A program made the position numbers and the translations under genes. 64,000 nt of DNA from Bradyrhizobium sp. AZCC 2262 (GTDB lineage Bacteria > Pseudomonadota > Alphaproteobacteria > Rhizobiales > Xanthobacteraceae), in assembly GCF_036924535.1 (NCBI RefSeq), contig NZ_JAZHRT010000001.1, positions 868,001 through 932,000 on the forward strand. The letters run 5' to 3'. Below are positions 1 to 7,097 of the stretch, piece after piece (positions within the stretch are counted from its first letter, which is position 1; every line of letters begins with the position of its first letter). Below the pieces are notes generated by a model. It saw nothing but the letters and a program-made list of their open reading frames with translations. It made no database searches and was not told the DNA's origin.

Positions 1-233
1 CGGCCGCACATCGACGCCGCAACTCCCAACGCCCCCGCCGGGCGTCGCGAGCGTGCCGTCGTCCGAGCCTTCACCATCACACATACAATTGGCCGGCATG
101 CGCGAACATGTCGGCTTGCGGCGCGGTTCGTCACCGCCGCACGCGGCCCCTGACGGGATAAGGTTCGCGCCCCAAATGATCTGCGCCTGCACCGCGATCA
201 TGCCGCACGTTTCTTTTTTCCGGAGAGATGCCG
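1..233. other. Left edge, no gene assigned
   Basis: I see no convincing coding region here. An open frame runs through it into the downstream 53-residue gene, but its upstream part is Arg/Pro/His-rich low-complexity translation with no ribosome binding site. It may be the 3' flank of a gene to the left or the promoter of the small-gene stack that begins at 234. Confidence 0.4.
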
Positions 234-305
234 ATGACCGCCTACCTGATATCGCTCGCGCTCGTCGGCCTCGTCGTCATCGCAGTATCGGAGGAATTCT
301 CGTGA
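234..305 (+). CDS. Micro-protein with one membrane segment (23 aa)
   Basis: A 23-residue frame starting MTAYLISLALVG and ending SEEFS; almost its whole length is one hydrophobic helix. A GGAG lies 8 nt before the chosen ATG; another ATG at 228 sits too close to that GGAG. Its stop TGA overlaps the GTG start of the next gene (GTGA), so the two are probably translationally coupled. From memory, very short proteins of this type are common in Bradyrhizobium. Function unknown. It could also be only a leader frame that couples translation to the next gene. Confidence 0.5.
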   Translation: MTAYLISLALVGLVVIAVSEEFS

Positions 306-463
306 GTGCCGAAATCATTCAATTCATCCCGCGGCCCGGACGCGACGACGCGGCAACGGATTTCCCGACAATCGCTTTCCGCTCTGCGGTGCGGGATCCC
401 GCCGTCGCTCACGCCGATGCTGCCGCAGGTCAGCCTGCTGAACCGGAGAGGCGGGAAACCTAG
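302..463 (+). CDS. Small conserved hypothetical protein (53 aa)
   Basis: A GTG start with an excellent GGAGG seven bases upstream gives a 53-residue soluble protein beginning MSAEIIQFIPRPGRD and containing TDFPTIAFRSA. I recognise this pattern as a recurring short hypothetical protein of Bradyrhizobium, without known function. It overlaps the upstream micro-protein by 4 nt and ends 1 nt before the next start, so it belongs to a tightly packed run of small genes. The longer upstream extension of this frame is rejected because it lacks a start signal and is low complexity. Confidence 0.6.
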   Translation: MSAEIIQFIPRPGRDDAATDFPTIAFRSAVRDPAVAHADAAAGQPAEPERRET

Positions 464-464
464 C

Positions 465-740
465 GTGGCCAAGCCTCTTGTAGAAATTCGCTCTCTCGCA
501 CGCAGCCACACCCGGACCGCAATCCGCGTTCTCGTCGGCATCATGCGATGCAAGGACGCAACGCCCGCCGCCCGCGTGTCAGCCGCAAACGCCATTCTCG
601 ATCGCGGCTGGGGCAGGGCCACGCAACCGCTGGAGAACAGCGGCGACGGTGCGCTCCAATTCATTCACCGCATCGAGCGGGTTATTGTCTATTTTGCCAA
701 GCGGGGTTTCGAGAACGTGGCGCGGATCATCAAACGATGA
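465..740 (+). CDS. Small phage-type hypothetical protein (91 aa)
   Basis: The GTG start lies one base after the preceding stop; a GGAGAGG element is at 444-450. The protein begins with VAKPLVEIRSLARSHT and carries PAARVSAANAILDRGWG, a segment I associate with short proteins in alphaproteobacterial prophage regions that resemble the N-terminal part of terminase small subunits. No membrane segment is visible. Its stop overlaps the next ATG (ATGA). The neighbours (a holin-like membrane protein and a GNAT enzyme) fit a phage remnant, but no capsid, terminase large subunit or integrase lies in this window, so the phage origin is inference. Confidence 0.6.
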   Translation: MAKPLVEIRSLARSHTRTAIRVLVGIMRCKDATPAARVSAANAILDRGWGRATQPLENSGDGALQFIHRIERVIVYFAKRGFENVARIIKR

Positions 741-1039
741 CCGGAGAGCAGGCTGCGGATGTCAGGGCCATCGTCGTCGAGATCCTGGCCGAACAACAGA
801 GGATTCGTCATGACGATATCGATGCAGTGGTTCTCAAAGCGGTCGCGACGACGCTGACGTCATTCGGAATCGACGAAGAAGATCGCAAGGAGTTGCGCGC
901 GGATTTTGAGCACCTTCGACGCTGGCGTAGAAGCGTCGAGCAGGCACAGAGCTACACCTTCAAGGCAGTCATCACGGTGATTGTGACCGGCTTCGTTGGG
1001 GCCGTCTGGCTCGGCATCAAGGCAACACTCGGAAAATGA
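737..1039 (+). CDS. Small membrane-anchored, holin-like protein (100 aa)
   Basis: The ATG overlaps the stop of the preceding gene. The N-terminal two-thirds is charged and helical (MTGEQAADVRAIVVEILAEQ, then a Glu/Arg-rich stretch around residues 50-70). Residues of about 75-96 form one transmembrane helix (FKAVITVIVTGFVGAVWLG). The architecture, a soluble helix followed by one C-terminal membrane span, occurs in phage lysis-module proteins. I infer a holin or lysis-accessory role only from shape and neighbours; the family is not certain. Confidence 0.55.
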   Translation: MTGEQAADVRAIVVEILAEQQRIRHDDIDAVVLKAVATTLTSFGIDEEDRKELRADFEHLRRWRRSVEQAQSYTFKAVITVIVTGFVGAVWLGIKATLGK

Positions 1040-1092
1040 TCTCTTCGGACGTGCCGAGATACTAACGATGAGCGCGAATTCAGGTGCGACCG

Positions 1093-1521
1093 ATGTATCG
1101 AATTCGTGAGGTTGATGCGAGTGACGATGATGTCGCGGACACGCTCGCGGAGCTTCATCACTTGACATTCCTTGACGCCGCCCCCGTTCCCAAATTTGAT
1201 CAAGGGCACTGGTGGCTTGCCTTTCGCGGAACCGAGCCAGTCGCCTTCGCCGGGATCATTCCGTCCACTCATGTTTTCAATGCGGGCTATTTTTGCCGCG
1301 TCGGAGTGCTGGGGAAGCATTGCGGACGCCGGCTTCAGTTGCGCCTGATGCGGGCCATGGAGGCGCGAGCGCGGCTGAATGGGTGGTGTTCGATCATCTC
1401 CGACACTACGGATAACATGCACTCAGCCAACAACTTCATTCGCGCGGGCTATCGTCTGTTCAGCCCCAAGCATCCCTGGGCCTGGCCGAATACGCTTTAT
1501 TGGCGGAAGGACGTAAAATAA
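1093..1521 (+). CDS. GNAT-family N-acetyltransferase
   Basis: The 142-residue product starts MYRIREVDASDDD and has the GNAT order: an N-terminal beta-alpha unit, then FAGIIPSTHVFNAGYFCRVG (strands 4-5), the acetyl-CoA loop around VLGKHCGRRLQLRLM, and a late TTDNMHSANNFIRAGYRLF segment typical of strand 6-7. A GTG nine bases upstream (1084) is a possible alternative start; neither has a strong ribosome binding site. The substrate is unknown. GNAT genes of this size occur in alphaproteobacterial prophages, in line with the preceding small genes. It is the last gene before a strong terminator. Confidence 0.75.
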   Translation: MYRIREVDASDDDVADTLAELHHLTFLDAAPVPKFDQGHWWLAFRGTEPVAFAGIIPSTHVFNAGYFCRVGVLGKHCGRRLQLRLMRAMEARARLNGWCSIISDTTDNMHSANNFIRAGYRLFSPKHPWAWPNTLYWRKDVK

Positions 1522-1557
1522 CGGCTCGTCTATTGCCTACCTCAAATTGCTCTATTC

Positions 1558-1595
1558 GCCCGGTGGCCTGGTGGCCACCGGGCCTTTTTGCTTTT
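1558..1595 (+). terminator. Rho-independent terminator
   Basis: A perfect 11-bp stem (GCCCGGTGGCC at 1558-1568, complement at 1573-1583) with a four-base loop is followed by CTTTTTGCTTTTTT. It closes the small-gene/GNAT transcript 37 bases after the acetyltransferase stop. Confidence 0.9.
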
Positions 1596-1716
1596 TTGGG
1601 ACCAGCGTCTTGCGGCAGAGTAGCCATGCTTCCCGTGCACCCTTGATCATTGGCGGTCAGCCAGTAGACTGGCAAAGCTCGGGCGGCGCAAAGCAACGGA
1701 GCAGGCGAGGAAACAT

Positions 1717-2943
1717 ATGGCTGGAGACGGCGGAAAGGCGGATGCCGGTTTGTCCGCGGGGCCGGGAGCGGACAGCTATGTTGCCATGGTCGCGCGTGCC
1801 AAGGCCCTGATTCCGGAGTTGCGCGACCGTGCTTCAAAGACGGAAGAGCTTCGGCGCCTGCCGCCGGAGACGGAGCGCGATTTGCACGACGCCGGCTTGT
1901 TCCGGATCGTGCAACCCAAACGCGTTGGAGGTGCCGAGCTTGACTATGTCGCTCTGGTCGATTGCGCCGACACGCTGGGGCAGGCCGACGCTTCCGTGGC
2001 GTGGAATTTCGCCAATCTTGCCAGCCATCACTGGATGCTGGGCATGTTTGACCGGCAGGCGCAGGACGCCGTCTGGAGCAGGAATGCCGATGCGTTGATC
2101 GCATCGTCCTTCATCTTTCCAGCCGGTCGCGCGAGAAAGGCGAATGGGGGATATGTCCTCCGTGGTCACTGGCCGTTCTCTTCGGGCGTCGAGTCCTGCG
2201 ACTGGAACATGCTTGCCGGTGTGGTGTCATCAGACGATGAGGCTGATGGCATCGAATATCGGATATTCCTGCTTAACAGGAGCGAGTACAGGATCAACGA
2301 CACCTGGAATGCGACGGGACTGTGCGGTACCGGTTCGAACGACGTGTGGGTCGAGGATACCTTTGTTGCGGAGAAGATGACCGTCGCGGTCAGCGAACTG
2401 ACCGGTGGACCGACGCCGGGAAGCATGGTCAATCCAAACGCGCTGTATGCGCTGCCGGTATTCTCTCTTTTTCCTTACGTGTTATCGGGGGTCGGCTTGG
2501 GCAATGCGCAAGCCTGTCTGAATGACTACGTCGAATTCGCGCGGCATCGGGCCTCGACCTACAATCGTGCCAAACTCAGCGACCTGCAGACGACCCAAAT
2601 CAAGATCGCAGAGGCATCCGCCAAGATCGACGCCGCTCGCCTCGTCATGCGCACGAACTGCATCGATGCGATGGATGATGCAAGGCGTGGCCACGTTCCG
2701 GACCTTGCGGCCAAGACGCGGCTCCGGCGGGATGGCGCTTTCTCGGTGAAGCTCTGCACCGACGCGGTCTCGCTGTTGTTCGCGGCAAGCGGTGCGCGCA
2801 GCCTGTTCACGTCAGGCGCGCTGCAGCGGCAATTCCGCGACGCCCATGCTGTGAATTCGCACCTCGCATTCAATTTCGATGCGGCTGGAACCAACTATGG
2901 ACGCGTGGCGCTTGGCCTGCCGTCCGAAAATCTGACGCTCTGA
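1717..2943 (+). CDS. Flavin-dependent monooxygenase, acyl-CoA dehydrogenase fold (HpaB/HsaA type)
   Basis: This 408-residue protein has an acyl-CoA-dehydrogenase-like layout: a helical N-terminal domain (PPETERDLHDAGLFRIVQPK, VGGAELDYVALVDCADTLG), a middle beta domain (RGHWPFSSGVESCDW, NATGLCGTGSNDVWVEDTF) and a helical C-terminal domain ending in LGLPSENLTL. This is the pattern of group D two-component hydroxylases such as HsaA, DszC-like enzymes and HpaH, which use reduced flavin supplied by a partner. The partner is probably the flavin reductase 10 nt downstream. The substrate is likely aromatic or heteroaromatic but cannot be read from sequence. A ribosome binding site (GAGGA) precedes the ATG. 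Confidence 0.82.
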   Translation: MAGDGGKADAGLSAGPGADSYVAMVARAKALIPELRDRASKTEELRRLPPETERDLHDAGLFRIVQPKRVGGAELDYVALVDCADTLGQADASVAWNFANLASHHWMLGMFDRQAQDAVWSRNADALIASSFIFPAGRARKANGGYVLRGHWPFSSGVESCDWNMLAGVVSSDDEADGIEYRIFLLNRSEYRINDTWNATGLCGTGSNDVWVEDTFVAEKMTVAVSELTGGPTPGSMVNPNALYALPVFSLFPYVLSGVGLGNAQACLNDYVEFARHRASTYNRAKLSDLQTTQIKIAEASAKIDAARLVMRTNCIDAMDDARRGHVPDLAAKTRLRRDGAFSVKLCTDAVSLLFAASGARSLFTSGALQRQFRDAHAVNSHLAFNFDAAGTNYGRVALGLPSENLTL

Positions 2944-2953
2944 GGCCTGGCGG

Positions 2954-3508
2954 ATGTCTGACGCACCCAAACATCCGGCCGATCCGGCCAATGAATTTGC
3001 GAGCGACAACTCGGCGATCGATCCACGGGACTTCCGCAATGCGCTTGGTACGTTTGCCACAGGCGTCACCATCGTCACGGCGATGTCCGCAGAAGGAAGG
3101 CCGTATGGCGTGACCTGCAACTCGTTTGCCTCGGTGTCGCTCAATCCGCCGCTGGTATTGTGGAGTCTCGGGATGTTCTCTCAAGGACTCACGATCTTCC
3201 AGAACGCCAGCCATTTCACGATCAATGTTCTCGGAGCTTCCCAGCAAGCACTGGCGTCGAAGTTTGCAAAATCGTCCGACGACAAGTTCGCCGGCGTGAG
3301 CTGGACGCCCGGGCTTGGCAGCGCGCCGGTGCTGACCGACAGCGTCGCCAATTTCCAATGCCGCGCGGCCAATCGGTATTACGGCGGCGACCACATCATC
3401 TTCCTGGGCGCTGTCGAGGCCTACGCCTATAATCGGCAGGAGCCTCTGCTGTTTGCGCGCGGCGGCTTCGGCCGGTTCATTGCTGGAGACGGCAACGCTT
3501 CCTCGTGA
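2954..3508 (+). CDS. Flavin reductase of a two-component monooxygenase
   Basis: The 184-residue protein carries the flavin reductase-like FMN-binding fold: FRNALGTFATGVTIVTA, the phosphate-loop segment GVTCNSFASVSLNPPLVLW, and GGDHIIFLGAVEAYAY. The family (HpaC, RutF, HsaB) reduces FMN or FAD with NAD(P)H and hands the free reduced flavin to an oxygenase. It lies 10 nt after the acyl-CoA-dehydrogenase-fold monooxygenase, so the pair is expected to work together. It could also feed the luciferase-like monooxygenase encoded at 4455-5561. About 28 N-terminal residues before the conserved domain are poorly conserved and polar. Confidence 0.85.
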   Translation: MSDAPKHPADPANEFASDNSAIDPRDFRNALGTFATGVTIVTAMSAEGRPYGVTCNSFASVSLNPPLVLWSLGMFSQGLTIFQNASHFTINVLGASQQALASKFAKSSDDKFAGVSWTPGLGSAPVLTDSVANFQCRAANRYYGGDHIIFLGAVEAYAYNRQEPLLFARGGFGRFIAGDGNASS

Positions 3509-3510
3509 GC

Positions 3511-3536
3511 GGACCGCCGGAGTTCGCTGGCGGTCC
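3511..3536. terminator. Hairpin between convergent genes
   Basis: GGACCGCC (3511-3518) and GGCGGTCC (3529-3536) form a perfect 8-bp stem with a 10-base loop between the convergent flavin reductase and deacetylase genes. No clear U-tract follows on either strand, so it is a possible weak bidirectional terminator only. Confidence 0.4.
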
Positions 3537-3553
3537 TGCGGTAGGGCGCAATT

Positions 3554-4429
3554 CTAGTTCTTTGCCATCTCAGCGCGATACCAGTCGCCGATTTCGCTGG
3601 CTGTCATCAGTGCAACGCCGTCGTGACCGAGGACGTAGTCGAGCAGCGCCTCCAGATACTTGATGCGATGTGGTACGCCCGTGATGTAGGGGTGAATCGA
3701 GATGGCCATGATCCGCGCGTTCGATGCGCCTTCCAGATACAGCCGGTCGAACTGATCGGTGCAGCGCTTCAGGAATTGCTCGGAAGGCAGATACTGCAGC
3801 GCATGGATGACGATATCGTTGGTTTCGACCGAATAAGGGATCGTGGTGATGATACCGTGAGGGGTAGCGATGTCCTGTGGCAGATCGTCGATCACCCAGT
3901 CAGCGACGTACTCGATACCATTGAGGCGAAGCAGATCGAGTGTCTCCTCAGTTTCCGTGAGGCCGGGGCTTTCCCATGACCGTGGCGGCTTCCCTGAGAA
4001 TTTCGAAATTGTCTCGACCGAGCGCTTGATCGCATCCGCCTGGTTCTCGACCTTGTGCATCGGCCCCTGCACGAAACCATGACCCATGAATTCGAACCCG
4101 GCGTCGAGAGCGGCGGACGCGACGCGCGGGTAGGCAGTGCAGACATTGGCATTAAGCGCCAATGTCACCGGCATTTTGCGATCGGTCAGCGCCTTGAACT
4201 GTCGCCAGAAGCCGGCGCGCATCCCGTATTCATGCCATGACCAGTTCGGCACGTCGGGCAACAGCGGCTGACCCATCGGCGGGCTCAGCACCGTGCGCGG
4301 CATGGCGTTCTCAATCCGCCATTCCTCAACATTCAGGATAACCCATACCGCCAGCTTCTTGCCGGCGGGAAGCGTCAGTTTCGGTCGGTCGACTTGTGCC
4401 TGGTAGGGGATGCGATCGCTCAGTGCCAC
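3554..4429 (-). CDS. Polysaccharide-deacetylase-fold hydrolase (PuuE/NodB type)
   Basis: The protein (about 291 aa from the GTG at 4429) matches the NodB-fold amidohydrolases related to allantoinase PuuE: the first motif is WVILNVEEWR, the metal-site region is FMGHGFVQGPMHK, then SWESPGLTETEETLDLLRLNG and ISIHPYITGVPHRIKYLEAL. Members act on C-N bonds in small cyclic amides as well as on sugars. The frame stays open to 4492, which would overlap the upstream gene by 38 nt; I prefer the GTG at 4429 because the extension is Pro-rich and unlike the family. It lies 25 nt behind the luciferase-like monooxygenase on the same strand, so the two probably form an operon. Confidence 0.8.
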   Translation of the reverse strand: MALSDRIPYQAQVDRPKLTLPAGKKLAVWVILNVEEWRIENAMPRTVLSPPMGQPLLPDVPNWSWHEYGMRAGFWRQFKALTDRKMPVTLALNANVCTAYPRVASAALDAGFEFMGHGFVQGPMHKVENQADAIKRSVETISKFSGKPPRSWESPGLTETEETLDLLRLNGIEYVADWVIDDLPQDIATPHGIITTIPYSVETNDIVIHALQYLPSEQFLKRCTDQFDRLYLEGASNARIMAISIHPYITGVPHRIKYLEALLDYVLGHDGVALMTASEIGDWYRAEMAKN

Positions 4430-4454
4430 GGCGAGCTTTCCTGGTGTAGATGGA

Positions 4455-5561
4455 CTATTCGGCGGCCTTGGAACCGCTGGATGCGCCGGCATTAACGCGC
4501 GGCATGACCTTTTCGGCCATCAGAATCATGGACCGGCGTCCGAGTTCGCGATCCTTCCAATCCTTGCCCGCATAGAGCAGTGTGCCGAAAGGCCCGGTCT
4601 CCTCCTGAAAAGCCAGCAGTTGATCGGCGACGCTTTCCGGCGTGCCATGAATGATCAGCTTGTCGCAGATCGACTCCAGCGTCACCTCATCGTCGGGCTG
4701 ATCGCGGCGCGTTTTGAACAATTCGATACGGCCACCGCGCTTCAGCTTGGTGAACAGCGAGCGATAGTAATAAACATAGGGTCCGTTCGGATCCATGGCG
4801 TAGGCCTTCGCCGTTGCCGCGTCCCTGGCAACGAACACGCTCTTGGCAACGCGCCAATTTGCCGTATCCGCACGTCGGCCGGCCCGTTCGCATCCCTCTA
4901 CGTATTTCGGCCAGTGGCTTTTCACCCAGGCCGGCATCAGGAAGTTTGCCGAGATTGGTTCCCAGCCGCGTGCGGCCGCTTCCGTCACCCCCTTGGAAAA
5001 GGGCGCCACCGCAGTGACCACGATCGGCGGGTGCGGCCGCTGCAGTGGGCGCGGGATGAAGCCCTGGCCGATGTCCTCGATCAGGGCCTTCTGAACCGAT
5101 ATGTTCCAGAATTGGCCCTGCAAATTATAGGGCGGGTCGCTGGCCCAAATCTGAAGCACCTGATTGATCGCCTCCAGGAACATGGCATTCCTGTCCGCCT
5201 CGAGATTGCCGAACACTTCCGCGTCCGACAACAGGCCGCCGGGGCTGATGCCGAAGATGAGGCGTCCGTCGAGCATGTGATCGAGCATCGCGATCGAGGC
5301 TGCAATCGCTGCCGGATGTGCGTTCGGCATGTTGACGGTGCCCGTGCCAAGCTTGATCTGCTTGGTCGCCGCCGCGAGCCACGCGATGAAGGCTATGCAG
5401 GAAGTGATGTTTTCGGCCTTGTCGGTGACGTGCTCGCCGACATAGGCTTCGGTGAAGCCGAGTTCATCGGCCAGCAGGAAAGCCTCGCGGTCCTCCTTGA
5501 GCGAAAGCCGCCAATCCTTGTCGACAGGATGGATCGGCATCGTGAAGAACCCAAGCTTCAT
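4455..5561 (-). CDS. LLM-class flavin-dependent monooxygenase
   Basis: The 368-residue protein begins MKLGFFTMPIHP, typical of the bacterial luciferase superfamily, followed by LADELGFTEAYVGEH, IKLGTGTVNMPNAHPAAIA and LDGRLIFGISPGG, which line the FMN/F420-binding TIM barrel. Such enzymes (LimB, RutA, DszA relatives) use reduced flavin for oxygen insertion or ring cleavage. It is divergent from the molybdenum hydroxylase genes (172-nt shared intergenic region) and upstream of the deacetylase. Reduced flavin may come from the reductase at 2954-3508. Substrate unknown. Confidence 0.85.
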   Translation of the reverse strand: MKLGFFTMPIHPVDKDWRLSLKEDREAFLLADELGFTEAYVGEHVTDKAENITSCIAFIAWLAAATKQIKLGTGTVNMPNAHPAAIAASIAMLDHMLDGRLIFGISPGGLLSDAEVFGNLEADRNAMFLEAINQVLQIWASDPPYNLQGQFWNISVQKALIEDIGQGFIPRPLQRPHPPIVVTAVAPFSKGVTEAAARGWEPISANFLMPAWVKSHWPKYVEGCERAGRRADTANWRVAKSVFVARDAATAKAYAMDPNGPYVYYYRSLFTKLKRGGRIELFKTRRDQPDDEVTLESICDKLIIHGTPESVADQLLAFQEETGPFGTLLYAGKDWKDRELGRRSMILMAEKVMPRVNAGASSGSKAAE

Positions 5562-5733
5562 GGTCTGCTCTTCCCCAAGGCAGGCTTTTTGTTTGGAAGA
5601 ACGTGCGTCGTTCGTCGTTCGAAAACAAGCTCAAAGTCGAAATAATTACCCGATAACAAACTTGACCTTTGTTGGTCCCAGCCCTCTAATTCCGCAAAAA
5701 TGCTGATAGTCGGCGGGGGAGGTCACGCCAAAA

Positions 5734-6615
5734 ATGAAAGCCTCGGCTTTTGCTTACGCCCGCGCAACCAGCGTCGCAAATGCGCTGGAATTGCTGACTG
5801 CGCATGGCGAAAGGGCCAAGGTGTTGTCGGGCGGCCAGAGCCTGCTGCCGGCAATGAATCTGCGTCTGATCGCGCCCGAACTCATCATCGATATCGGCGA
5901 CCTAGCCGAGTTGCGTGGCGTTGTGGTGAAGGGGGGCGTCCTCACCATTGGTGCGCTGACACGTCACGTCGATCTCTTGAAATCCCCGGAAATAGCAGCC
6001 CATGCTTCCCTGCTGACGGATGCGGTCGCCCATGTCGCCCATCCTGCAATCCGCAACCGCGGCACCATCGGAGGAAGCCTTGCGCATGCAGATCCAGCTT
6101 CCGAACTGCCGGCCTGCATGCTCACGCTCGGCGCTACCATCATCGTTCGCGGGCCAGACGGGGAGCGGCGGATTGCGGCAAGCGAGTTCTCCGCCGGGAT
6201 CTACGAAACTGCGCTTAAGCCACAGGAGTTGCTGGTCGCCGTTGAGTTGCCGGTGCGTCCAGAAAATTCGACGTATTTCTTTCATGAGTTCGCCCGCCGA
6301 CATGGCGACTACGCAATCGTCGGCCTCGCAGCGCAGGCCGTCGTCAACGACGGGCGGTTTGCCGATCTTCGCCTTGGTTTCTTTGCCGTCGGCGATCGCC
6401 CGTTGCTAGCCGGATCGGCCGGCAAACTGGTCAATGTCACCATTACGTCTGCAGTATTGTCGGAGGCGTTTTCCGCATTGGATGAAGAGCTCGACCCGCT
6501 GGAGGATCAACAGGCGACACCCGCCATGCGCCGGCATCTGGCGAAGGTTCTGCTGGCGCGTTGCGTATCCTTGCTGCTTGATCGCCCCGATCTCCATGCG
6601 GAAGCATCGGCGTGA
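5734..6615 (+). CDS. FAD-binding subunit of a molybdenum hydroxylase (CoxM type)
   Basis: This 293-residue protein is the medium subunit of a xanthine-dehydrogenase-family enzyme. The two FAD motifs are AKVLSGGQSLLPAMNLRL and NRGTIGGSLAHADPASELP; the C-terminal CO dehydrogenase flavoprotein domain covers roughly residues 175-280. It passes electrons from the Fe-S subunit to FAD and then to an acceptor. Its stop overlaps the GTG of the small subunit (GTGA), so translation is coupled in the order medium-small-large. The substrate is set by the large subunit. Confidence 0.92.
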   Translation: MKASAFAYARATSVANALELLTAHGERAKVLSGGQSLLPAMNLRLIAPELIIDIGDLAELRGVVVKGGVLTIGALTRHVDLLKSPEIAAHASLLTDAVAHVAHPAIRNRGTIGGSLAHADPASELPACMLTLGATIIVRGPDGERRIAASEFSAGIYETALKPQELLVAVELPVRPENSTYFFHEFARRHGDYAIVGLAAQAVVNDGRFADLRLGFFAVGDRPLLAGSAGKLVNVTITSAVLSEAFSALDEELDPLEDQQATPAMRRHLAKVLLARCVSLLLDRPDLHAEASA

Positions 6616-7097
6616 CGACTGCGGTTGCGATTTCGTTGAGTGTCAATGGTGAGCGTGTTGAAGCGAATGTACTGCCGCGCCTGAATTTGGCGGATTTCCT
6701 TCGCGAGCATCTCAAGCTGACCGGCACACATGTCGGTTGCGAACACGGGGTGTGCGGCGCATGCACCGTTCGTGTTAATGGCGATATCGTCCGTTCCTGC
6801 TTGTTGCTTGCAGTACAGACGCACAATGCGACGGTTGAGACGATCGAGGGGATCTCCGACAGCGGTGAGATTGCCGATTTGCAGTCTGCATTCAGGGAAC
6901 GCAACGCACTGCAATGCGGCTTCTGTACGCCCGGAATGCTGATGGCAGCGCAGGATCTTTTGAAGCAATCGTCGTGTCCGGATCGAGAACAGATCCGCGA
7001 ACATCTCTCCGGCAATTATTGCCGGTGTACAGGCTACCAGGCCATCGTCGACGCCATCGAGACCACAGCGCGGGCCCGCGCCGAACGCTTGCCATGA
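6612..7097 (+). CDS. 2Fe-2S subunit of the molybdenum hydroxylase (CoxS type)
   Basis: This 161-residue small subunit has the plant-ferredoxin cluster motif CEHGVCGACTV with a later partner Cys in RSCLLLAV, and the second cluster cysteines in LQCGFCTPGMLM and GNYCRCTGYQAI. It relays electrons from the molybdenum centre to the FAD subunit. The GTG start overlaps the stop of the FAD-subunit gene, and its own stop overlaps the ATG of the large subunit, so all three subunits are translationally coupled. Confidence 0.95.
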   Translation: MTTAVAISLSVNGERVEANVLPRLNLADFLREHLKLTGTHVGCEHGVCGACTVRVNGDIVRSCLLLAVQTHNATVETIEGISDSGEIADLQSAFRERNALQCGFCTPGMLMAAQDLLKQSSCPDREQIREHLSGNYCRCTGYQAIVDAIETTARARAERLP

